Source of the DNA: Chloroflexota bacterium | GTDB lineage: Bacteria; Chloroflexota; Anaerolineae; Anaerolineales; Anaerolineaceae | Reading direction: 5' to 3' | Assembly: GCA_029556265.1 (NCBI GenBank) | Contig: JAKQFH010000004.1 | Location: 1 to 52,039, forward strand | Length of the DNA stretch: 52,039 nt | Shown: positions 46,139 through 52,039 of the stretch, in pieces | Layout: the number at the start of each line of letters is the position of its first letter | Numbering within the stretch: position 1 is the first letter of the stretch | Program-made: the position numbers and the translations under genes | Notes under the pieces: generated by a model | Databases searched by the model: none | What the model was told of the DNA's origin: nothing | Seen by the model: only the letters and a program-made list of their open reading frames with translations

Positions 46139-46147
46139 ACTATACCA
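46139..46147 (-). promoter_or_regulatory. Extended -10 promoter of the thiamine operon
   Basis: Minus-strand TGGTATAGT: TATAGT at 46139-46144 with the TGn extension at 46145-46147. No good -35 box lies 16-18 nt upstream. It would give a leader starting about 46132, just before the riboswitch. Confidence 0.5.
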
Positions 46148-46441
46148 CCAAAAATCATCTCCCAGGCGGCTTGTATCGTTTTCGGGCAGCGGCCTGCCCA
46201 GGAGGAGGGGCATCCTGGTGAAAACGAAAACCCCAGGGATGATTTCGGGCAGAACGAGTCGGCGGGTCTGCCCGGCGTGCCCGCGCCGTATCCCCGGCTG
46301 CCAAAAAAGCGTCTGCCACAAAACCATGCCCCCTGAGAAACGGCCCGGGATGTTCGGCCGGGCTGTCCGGGCTCCCCAAAGCGCCTCAAGAGCGGGTCAG
46401 CCGCGTATCCGCGTATGATGCGGTATCGGCAGCCCATTTCT
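46148..46441. other. GC-rich non-coding region with several hairpins
   Basis: A 294-nt gap between divergent transcripts. Inverted repeats include an 8-bp perfect stem (46246-46253 with 46267-46274) and a 6-bp stem with a 4-nt loop (46184-46189 with 46194-46199). A GGCCGGGC/GTCCGGGC-rich cluster lies near 46340-46375. Open frames across it are short and resemble no family. I cannot name it. Confidence 0.35.
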
Positions 46442-46450
46442 TGATATAAT
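46442..46450 (+). promoter_or_regulatory. Extended -10 promoter of the glycan gene cluster
   Basis: TGATATAAT, a perfect TATAAT (46445-46450) with TGn extension; no good -35 box. The ATG follows 58 nt later. A second -10-like TATGAT (46497-46502) sits 6 nt before the ATG and could give a leaderless message. Confidence 0.5.
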
Positions 46451-46508
46451 CCCTCCACAGCGCCCCGGTGTATTTCCGGGAACAATCAATACTGGATATG
46501 ATAGATTA

Positions 46509-48581
46509 ATGACCGAAAACGCCGTCAGCACAACCCCGGGTTCCCGTCTTTCCGCCCTCGCGCGCAAACTGTGGTTCCCGTTTTTCCTTCTCCTGCTCAC
46601 GATTCTCACTTATGGTTTGTTAACTTACCGGCAGGGCTTTTACCTGGACGACTGGTATATCATCCTGTTCAAAGAAAAGCTGGGTAACCAGGGCTTTATG
46701 CTCTATTTCTCCCAGGACCGTCCTTTCCTCTCGTACCCGTACGTGCTGTTGATGGCTGTCTTTGGTGAGTCCGCGGTCAATTGGGCGATCTTCGCGCTGG
46801 TCATGCGCTGGGTGACCACCTGCACCTTTTGGCATCTGCTGAACAAACTCATCCCCGACCAAAAGAAGCTTTGGATTTGGGCGACTGTGCTCTTCGCGGT
46901 CTACCCAGGTTTCCGCTTCCACTGGTTCGCGATTATGTATGCCTTCGGTTACATCTTCCTGACCTTTTATTTGCTCTCGTTTTTTGCCATGGCAAAGGCT
47001 CTTGACCATACTTCCAAGCCGTGGCTTTATGGGCTTTGGACACTGCTTGGGTTGCTTTTCCTTTTAATTGGGATTGTGCCCCAGGAATATTTTTTCGGGA
47101 TGGAACTTTTCCGCCCGGTTTTGTTGTATATCCTCGTCTGGCGCGCAGCCCCAGACCGGCAAAAAACAACCTGGCGCAGGGCTTTCCTGCATTGGCTGCC
47201 CTACTTTGCCGTGTTTATCGCCTTCACCGCCTACCGCATCCTGCGCAGCAGCGCCTACGCCTATCAGGTCGGAGTTTTGGATCAGCTTTCTGCCGCCCCA
47301 CTGCACACCTTGCTTGGGCTGGCAAAACAAGCGGTGATTTCAGTCTCAGACGCGCTGGTGTTCTCCTGGTGGAAAGCTTTCAAGCTGGTGGCACAAAACC
47401 GCTTTTGGCCCGGCGTGATTCCGCTGCTTGCGGTCATCGTTTCCGCGCTGGCGCTCCTGCTGGTGGGGCTTTTCCCCCGTAAAGAAAACGAAACACCTCC
47501 TTTCAAAGCGCGTCAAGGCTGGCGCCTGGCGCTGGCCGGTCTGTTCCTGTGCTTTGTCGCTTTGATACCATTCTACGCCGGCGGCTTTGAAGTTTCTTCC
47601 AAATTTCCGTGGAATCGTTTCTTGCTGGCCCTCACCCCCGGCGTGGCGATATTCCTGACCGGCGCGTTGGAACAGGTCTTCCGCTCTGACCGGTTGAAGG
47701 TGGTTCTGCTCGCGCTGGTATGTTCGGTCGCCGTTGGCTCACAGTACCTTACCTCGCTGGATTTTGTAAAGAATTGGGAACGTCAGAAGGATTTCTTCTG
47801 GCAGCTCAGCTGGCGCGCTCCAGGGCTGGAACCCGGTACGACGCTGGTCACCTCCGAAATCTCATTTGGCAAATATTTCAGCGGCACCGCCCTGAACGGA
47901 CCGCTCAACCTGATTTACTCCCCGAACGACAGCAGCGAAAGCATCAATAACATCGTCCTGCTGCTGGACGGACCCCAGAAAGAATACATACCCGAATACG
48001 TTCGGGGTATCCCGATAGACTACACCCTGCGCGGGCTGAAGTTCAGCGGAAACACGGACAAGCTGCTGGTTTTTTCCATGCCAGACCACAGCTGTCTGCG
48101 CATCCTCTCTCCCGGCGAGCTCCCGGATGAGGACGTCTCAGCCCGAAAACCAAGCCTGTGGGAGGGTCTGACGGACGTTTCCAACCTGCAAAGCATCGTC
48201 ACCGACCCCAAAGTGCCCGCCCTGCCCCCGGAACGCTTTTTTGGCGCCGAAAACCGCGCGCAATGGTGTTATTATTTTGAGAAAGCGGATTTGGCGCGTC
48301 AGAAGCAGGATTGGGCCGCGGTCATTCAGCTTTACGATGAGGCTCTCAAACTTGACCTTGGACCCAACGGGACCTCTGAATACGTGCCGCTCCTGGAAGC
48401 GTATTTGCGCTCAGGTCAGGTGGAAAAAGCCTACCAGCTGCACAGCCAGCTCTTTGATTGGTTCCCGGGCGATAGGGCGCATTGGTGCGTGCTTTTTGAG
48501 GATGTGCTGGCGGACGAGAACCTTAGCCCGGCGGATCAGGCGCTTCTGACGGGCATGCTTACGCGTGAGGGCTGCCGCTGA
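46509..48581 (+). CDS. GT-C-like integral membrane protein with C-terminal TPR-like region
   Basis: A 690-residue protein. Residues 20-420 contain about ten to eleven hydrophobic segments. Between the first two is FYLDDWYIILF (44-54), an Asp-Asp pair placed like the catalytic acids in the first outer loop of GT-C (PMT/ArnT-type) glycosyltransferases, which use polyprenyl-phosphate sugars. Residues 430-560 are a soluble domain. Residues 580-690 (YYFEKADLARQKQDWAAVIQ, YLRSGQVEKAYQLHSQLFDW) look like two or three TPR helical hairpins. The enzyme class is an inference from layout and context; the following GT2 and Wec genes agree. Confidence 0.65.
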   Translation: MTENAVSTTPGSRLSALARKLWFPFFLLLLTILTYGLLTYRQGFYLDDWYIILFKEKLGNQGFMLYFSQDRPFLSYPYVLLMAVFGESAVNWAIFALVMRWVTTCTFWHLLNKLIPDQKKLWIWATVLFAVYPGFRFHWFAIMYAFGYIFLTFYLLSFFAMAKALDHTSKPWLYGLWTLLGLLFLLIGIVPQEYFFGMELFRPVLLYILVWRAAPDRQKTTWRRAFLHWLPYFAVFIAFTAYRILRSSAYAYQVGVLDQLSAAPLHTLLGLAKQAVISVSDALVFSWWKAFKLVAQNRFWPGVIPLLAVIVSALALLLVGLFPRKENETPPFKARQGWRLALAGLFLCFVALIPFYAGGFEVSSKFPWNRFLLALTPGVAIFLTGALEQVFRSDRLKVVLLALVCSVAVGSQYLTSLDFVKNWERQKDFFWQLSWRAPGLEPGTTLVTSEISFGKYFSGTALNGPLNLIYSPNDSSESINNIVLLLDGPQKEYIPEYVRGIPIDYTLRGLKFSGNTDKLLVFSMPDHSCLRILSPGELPDEDVSARKPSLWEGLTDVSNLQSIVTDPKVPALPPERFFGAENRAQWCYYFEKADLARQKQDWAAVIQLYDEALKLDLGPNGTSEYVPLLEAYLRSGQVEKAYQLHSQLFDWFPGDRAHWCVLFEDVLADENLSPADQALLTGMLTREGCR

Positions 48582-48607
48582 TTTGGAACACACAGAAACA
48601 GGCTGCC

Positions 48608-49579
48608 ATGGAAACTGACAACACAAAACCGACCTGCTCAGTGCTCATCCCGGTCTATAACAGCGAGCGCAGTCTGCCGCTGCTGGTGGAAAGGTTGCAT
48701 GCCGAGCTGCCCAAACTGTGTTCAGAATACGAAATCATCCTCGTCAACGATGACAGCCGCGACGGCAGTTGGCACGCGATTCAGGAGCTGTGCGCGGCAG
48801 ACGCGCGCGTGGTTGGGATTGACCTGATGCGCAACTTCGGACAGCACAACGCCCTCCTGTGCGGCATCCGTCAGGCACGTTACGAACTCATCCTGACCAT
48901 GGATGACGACCTGCAGCACCCGCCCGAAGAAGCTCACAAACTCTTCGCCAGGCTCGCGGAGGGTTTTGACGTGGTCTACGGCGCGCCAGAAGTTGAAAGG
49001 CACGGATTCTGGAGGGATTTAACCTCCCGGCTGATTAAAAAGGTGCTGCACAAGCTGATGAATATCAAAAGCGCCGCGACGGTATCGGCCTTCCGGCTCT
49101 TCCGGGCGGAGATTTCGCGGGCCTTCGCGGATTACAAGGGCGCGTCTGTTTCGATTGACGTGCTGCTCAGTTGGGGCACCACACGCTTCGCCTCCGTGAC
49201 CGTGGAACACAGCGAGCGCGAACACGGGAAATCAAACTACAGCTTCAGAAAGCTCATGAACCACGCCCTGACGTTGATAACCGGCTTTAGCAACGCGCCG
49301 CTGCGTCTTGCCAGCCTGACCGGTTTTATCTTCACCATCTTTGGCATCCTTGTTTTACTCTACGTGCTCATCAGCTACATCGTGCGCGGAAGCCTGCCCG
49401 GTTTTCCGTTTTTAGCCTCCATCATCTCCATTTTCTCGGGTGTGCAGCTTTTCTCGCTGGGGATTTTTGGCGAGTATCTGGGCAGAATGTTTATCCGCAC
49501 CCTGAACAAACCCGTCTATACCATCCGCCAGACGCTTCGAAACCCGCAGCAGTCTGACGTGCCGGAGCCGCAGGCATGA
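48608..49579 (+). CDS. Family 2 glycosyltransferase, polyprenyl-phosphate type
   Basis: A 323-residue GT2 enzyme of the DPM1/GtrB/ArnC type. The Rossmann-like GT-A domain has SVLIPVYNSERSLPLL (11-26), VNDDSRDGS (46-54), and the DXD region MDDDLQHPPE (98-107). Two hydrophobic segments near 235-260 and 270-295 anchor it in the membrane. Such enzymes put a sugar on undecaprenyl phosphate, which a GT-C protein can use. It lies 27 nt after the GT-C-like gene and overlaps wecD by 4 nt. Confidence 0.9.
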   Translation: METDNTKPTCSVLIPVYNSERSLPLLVERLHAELPKLCSEYEIILVNDDSRDGSWHAIQELCAADARVVGIDLMRNFGQHNALLCGIRQARYELILTMDDDLQHPPEEAHKLFARLAEGFDVVYGAPEVERHGFWRDLTSRLIKKVLHKLMNIKSAATVSAFRLFRAEISRAFADYKGASVSIDVLLSWGTTRFASVTVEHSEREHGKSNYSFRKLMNHALTLITGFSNAPLRLASLTGFIFTIFGILVLLYVLISYIVRGSLPGFPFLASIISIFSGVQLFSLGIFGEYLGRMFIRTLNKPVYTIRQTLRNPQQSDVPEPQA

Positions 49580-50325
49580 GCCCGGATATCTCTGGCGGTG
49601 CCCCGGCTGAGCTTTCCCCCTTGGATGAAGCCCGGTTCGGAATAAAAACCGCCCGCGCTCGCACGGTGAGCGCGCAAAATCTGCCTGCCGTATTGGATTT
49701 CTGCGAAGCCAACCAGATAAAATTTTTGATTGCCCGCTGCCCCACCACAGATATCAGCGCCGTCCACGCTGTGGAATCAGCCGGCTTTCTGTTGATGGAC
49801 ACACTCCTCTACCTGCGCTACAACCTGAAAGATCAACCCATCCCGCCGAACCTGAGCGATGTGCGCGTCCGCGCTGTTCGCCCGGACGAGGTGGACCAGG
49901 TTGGCGCGCTGGCACACTCAGCTTTTGAGAATTTCTCCGGGCATTACCACGCGGACCCGCGCCTGGACCACCGTAAAAGCACGGAGGTGTACGTTTCCTG
50001 GGCGCGGCGCTGCTGCCTGGAACCCAGCGCTGCCAGCCTGGTTTTGGTCGCCGAGGCAGAAGGTCGGCTGGTGGGTTTCCGCGCGCTGCGGGTAAACTCG
50101 GACACACAGGGAGAGTTCATCCTGGCCGGGGTAAACCCGGACTATCAGCGCCGCGGTATCTACCGCGCCTTCATCGTGGAGGGGTTAAAATGGTTCCTGG
50201 ACCGGGGTATGGAAGAAGTGCTCAATTCCACCCACGTGGCGAATGTGGCGGTGCAGCGCGCCTGCTTCCGGGTGGGCTTCGCCCCCACGTACTCCTGGTA
50301 CACTTTTCACAAGTGGTTCGACTGA
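49576..50325 (+). CDS. wecD: WecD-like dTDP-fucosamine acetyltransferase
   Basis: A 249-residue two-part GNAT protein. The C-terminal half is the catalytic GNAT domain, with GHYHADPRL (122-130), a hallmark of WecD/RffC, and the acetyl-CoA loop NPDYQRRGIYRAF (187-199). STHVANVAVQRACFRVGF (218-235) follows. WecD acetylates dTDP-4-amino-4,6-dideoxygalactose to give dTDP-Fuc4NAc. The ATG overlaps the GT2 stop (ATGA). The wecE homologue directly downstream supports the call. Confidence 0.82.
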   Translation: MSPDISGGAPAELSPLDEARFGIKTARARTVSAQNLPAVLDFCEANQIKFLIARCPTTDISAVHAVESAGFLLMDTLLYLRYNLKDQPIPPNLSDVRVRAVRPDEVDQVGALAHSAFENFSGHYHADPRLDHRKSTEVYVSWARRCCLEPSAASLVLVAEAEGRLVGFRALRVNSDTQGEFILAGVNPDYQRRGIYRAFIVEGLKWFLDRGMEEVLNSTHVANVAVQRACFRVGFAPTYSWYTFHKWFD

Positions 50326-50408
50326 CCAGGTTGTGATGGCTGAATACGCCCGGGCATTTTCCAGGCCTGGCGCGTTTGAATACTTAAGATTTCGGAGCAA
50401 TGTGCGCT

Positions 50409-51542
50409 ATGAGCAAAATCCCCTTTAACAAACCCCCGTTCCTTGGTTCTGAATTTGAATATATGCGTGAAGCCATCGGCAGCGGGCATATCTCCGGCGA
50501 CGGCAGCTTTACCAAACGCTGCAGCGCCGTGCTTGAAGGGCTCATCGGCGCGCAAAAAGTTTTACTCACCACCTCCTGCACGCACGCGTTGGAGATGTCG
50601 GCACTCCTGCTGGAAATTAGACCCGGGGATGAGGTTATCTTCCCCTCGTTTACCTTTGTTTCGACTGTGAATGCGTTTGTACTGCGCGGCGCCAAACCCG
50701 TGTTCGCGGATATCCGCCCAGACACGCTGAACCTGGATGAAACCCGGTTGGAACGCCTGCTCAGCCCCAAAACGCGCGCTGTGGTGCCGGTGCACTACGC
50801 CGGCGTTGGCTGCGAAATGGACGACATTCTCGGCTTTGCCGCCCGGCACAAGCTGGCGGTGGTGGAAGATAACGCCCACGGTCTGACCGGCAGCTACAAA
50901 GGCAAACCCCTGGGCAGTTTTGGGTGCATGGCAACCCAAAGCTTCCATGAAACCAAAAACTTCTCCTGCGGGGAGGGCGGCGCGCTGGTCATCAATGACC
51001 CTGAATACATCGAACGCGCGGAAATAATCCGCGAAAAAGGAACCAATCGCAGCCGTTTCTTCCGCGGCATGGTGGATAAGTACACCTGGGTGGATATCGG
51101 TTCCAGCTATCTGCCCTCAGACATGCTGGCGGCTTATCTTTACGCCCAGTTGGAGCAGTGGCAAGCCATCCAGGCACGCCGCAAGCAGCTCTGGGAAAAG
51201 TATGATAGCGCCTTGCGGGATTGGGCCGCGCGTAGCGGCGTTCGGCAGCCGTTCATCCCGCCGAATTGCCAGCAAAGCTACCATATGTACTATCTGCTGT
51301 TTCCCACGCTCGCCCAACGGCAAAGCTTTATCGAGCGCCTGAAAGAGCGGGATATCTTAAGCGTATTTCATTACCTGCCGCTGCACCTTTCGGACATGGG
51401 CTTGCGCTTTGGCGGGAAAGCCGGAGACTGCCCGGTCACCGAGCGCGTCAGCGACCAGCTCGTGCGCCTGCCATTCTTCTACAACCTGACAGACGCGGAG
51501 CAGGATCGGGTCATTGAAGTGGTGCTCAGCCAGGCGGTTTAA
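50409..51542 (+). CDS. wecE: dTDP-4-amino-4,6-dideoxygalactose transaminase (WecE/RffA-like)
   Basis: A PLP-dependent sugar aminotransferase of the DegT/DnrJ/EryC1 family, 377 residues. PFNKPPFLGSEFEYMREAI (5-23), SCTHALEMSALLLEI (56-70) and the PLP Lys183 in SFHETKNFSCGEGGAL (178-193) follow E. coli WecE closely; Asp154 in VVEDNAHG holds the PLP ring. It converts dTDP-4-keto-6-deoxyglucose and glutamate to dTDP-Fuc4N. A first ATG at 50400 is only 2 nt from the GGAG site; I preferred the second, at 50409. Confidence 0.9.
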   Translation: MSKIPFNKPPFLGSEFEYMREAIGSGHISGDGSFTKRCSAVLEGLIGAQKVLLTTSCTHALEMSALLLEIRPGDEVIFPSFTFVSTVNAFVLRGAKPVFADIRPDTLNLDETRLERLLSPKTRAVVPVHYAGVGCEMDDILGFAARHKLAVVEDNAHGLTGSYKGKPLGSFGCMATQSFHETKNFSCGEGGALVINDPEYIERAEIIREKGTNRSRFFRGMVDKYTWVDIGSSYLPSDMLAAYLYAQLEQWQAIQARRKQLWEKYDSALRDWAARSGVRQPFIPPNCQQSYHMYYLLFPTLAQRQSFIERLKERDILSVFHYLPLHLSDMGLRFGGKAGDCPVTERVSDQLVRLPFFYNLTDAEQDRVIEVVLSQAV

Positions 51543-51654
51543 GCCGAGCAAAAGCTTCAGCCGCTGGTCATGAATCCGCGCTCCGGGAAAAGCGGATGCT
51601 GTGCCCTACCCTAGTGCCGGCATGCTGATAAACTCAGGTTTTGGATGTGGGCTG
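51543..51654. other. Spacer between wecE and the 5S tail repeats
   Basis: Holds one weak inverted repeat, ATCCGC/GCGGAT (51574-51579 with 51592-51597), possibly a poor terminator for wecE as no T-run follows. No gene, tRNA or promoter was seen. Confidence 0.4.
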
Positions 51655-51757
51655 CCCTTTCTAAATATTTAAATCAAAATGCCGCTGATAAAGCGGCAAT
51701 GAATAAATGAAAAGTCTCACGAGCTTTGACCGATCTCCGACCGAAAGGAATGGGATG
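51655..51757 (-). repeat. Tandem repeat unit 1, 103-bp period (outermost)
   Basis: The first of three direct repeats downstream of 5S rRNA. It differs from unit 2 by scattered substitutions. It contains the hairpin TGCCGCT/AGCGGCA (51680-51686 with 51692-51698) with a T-rich run on the minus-strand side. Its other part resembles the 3' portion of 5S rRNA. Confidence 0.85.
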
Positions 51758-51860
51758 CCCTCTCCAAATACATAAATCAAAATGCCGCTGATTAAGCGGC
51801 AATGATTAATTGAAAGGTCTCACGGGCTTTGACTGATCTCCGACCGAAGGGAATGGGATA
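51758..51860 (-). repeat. Tandem repeat unit 2, 103-bp period
   Basis: The second copy, with hairpin at 51783-51789 paired to 51795-51801. On the minus strand, GTATTTGGAGAGGG near its border and CGGAGATCGGTCAAAG with GTGAGAC inside resemble the 5S rRNA stretch GTACTTGG-GGGG...GGGAGAGTAGGTCATTGC...GAGAC, in the same order. Confidence 0.85.
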
Positions 51861-51923
51861 CCCTCTCCAAATACTTAAATCAAAATGCCGCTGATTAAGC
51901 GGCAATAATTAAATGAAAAGTCT
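51861..51923 (-). repeat. Tandem repeat unit 3, partial, running into 5S rRNA
   Basis: Keeps the spacing and the terminator half of the unit, but where the other units carry the degenerate stretch this one continues into the intact 5S 3' end. The repeats thus look like duplications of the 5S tail plus terminator. Confidence 0.8.
51880..51904 (-). terminator. Intrinsic terminator of the 5S rRNA transcript, repeated twice more
   Basis: Minus-strand TGCCGCT-TAATC-AGCGGCA (51898-51904 with 51886-51892) followed by TTTTGATTT. The same hairpin recurs 103 and 206 bp downstream, at 51783-51801 and 51680-51698, giving triple termination. Confidence 0.8.
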
Positions 51924-52039
51924 CTTGGCAATGACCTACTCTCCCAGGGGGCTACCCCCCAAGTACCATCAGCGCTGGCGACCTTAACTTCCGGGTTCGA
52001 GATGTTACCGGGTGTACCCTCGCCGCTCCAATCACCAAG
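51924..52039 (-). rRNA. rrf: 5S ribosomal RNA
   Basis: On the minus strand the end sequences CTTGGTGAT and ATTGCCAAG pair as helix I. Internal blocks CATCTCGAACCCGGAAGTTA, GCGCTGATGGTAC and CTGGGAGAGTAGGTC are the universal 5S loop B/C and E regions. The length is 116 nt. The 5' end lies at or within a base or two of the window end. Larger rRNA genes, if linked, lie outside. L5 and L18, its protein partners, are encoded at 20271 and 18721. Confidence 0.96.

Noticed and set aside
46135-46485. A 116-codon minus-strand open frame in the GC-rich spacer
   Set aside because: It overlaps the thiamine operon promoter and the divergent promoter, has low-complexity Gly/Pro/Arg content and no recognisable domain.
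51655-51923. CRISPR array
   Set aside because: The three repeats are directly abutting 103-bp units without unique spacers, and each carries a terminator hairpin. No cas gene is present.

Overview
The window is 52 kb of a bacterial chromosome with GC-rich coding regions. Gene content and protein style (split-zinc S4, S14 and L36, an S12 with a Gram-positive-type insert, a YabN-like MazG fusion, DUF212/DUF2085/DUF4126 membrane proteins, a thiamine ABC importer under a TPP riboswitch) suggest Chloroflexota, most likely class Anaerolineae. That placement is an inference from protein resemblance; no 16S rRNA is present.

Layout. 1-9.8 kb holds housekeeping genes: an M3 oligopeptidase cut by the window start, a lipoprotein/thioesterase pair, xseA-xseB-DUF212, murJ, mazG and a small DUF4177 protein. 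From 9.9 to 34.2 kb an almost unbroken minus-strand block encodes transcription and translation: rpoB, rpsL, rpsG, fusA, rpsJ, then the S10/spc/alpha order rplC to rplQ with secY, adk and map, then truA, rplM and rpsI. Expected neighbours are absent: rpoC does not follow rpoB, tuf is not between fusA and rpsJ, rplKAJL do not precede rpoB, and infA is not between map and rpmJ. Instead infA sits behind rpsU in a plus-strand pair transcribed divergently from rpoB. Both directions have good sigma-70-type promoters.

From 35 to 41 kb come single genes and small operons: a GNAT enzyme, an AI-2E/PerM-family transporter, a ferredoxin-tailed aldo/keto reductase overlapping a DUF2085 gene, and a DUF4126-DUF4190 pair. 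The 39.87-40.02 kb intergenic stretch looks like a structured RNA or intron relic. From 46.1 kb down to 41.0 kb runs a thiamine salvage operon on the minus strand: TPP riboswitch, thiamine pyrophosphokinase, ThiB, ThiP, ThiQ and a translationally coupled DUF402 phosphatase-like protein.

From 46.5 to 51.5 kb a plus-strand surface-glycan module encodes a GT-C-like membrane protein, a GT2 glycosyltransferase, and WecD- and WecE-like enzymes for dTDP-4-acetamido-4,6-dideoxygalactose. The window ends in a minus-strand 5S rRNA. It is followed by three 103-bp-period tandem repeats, each with the same terminator hairpin, which look like decayed copies of the 5S 3' end. No CRISPR array, complete mobile element or tRNA gene was recognised.
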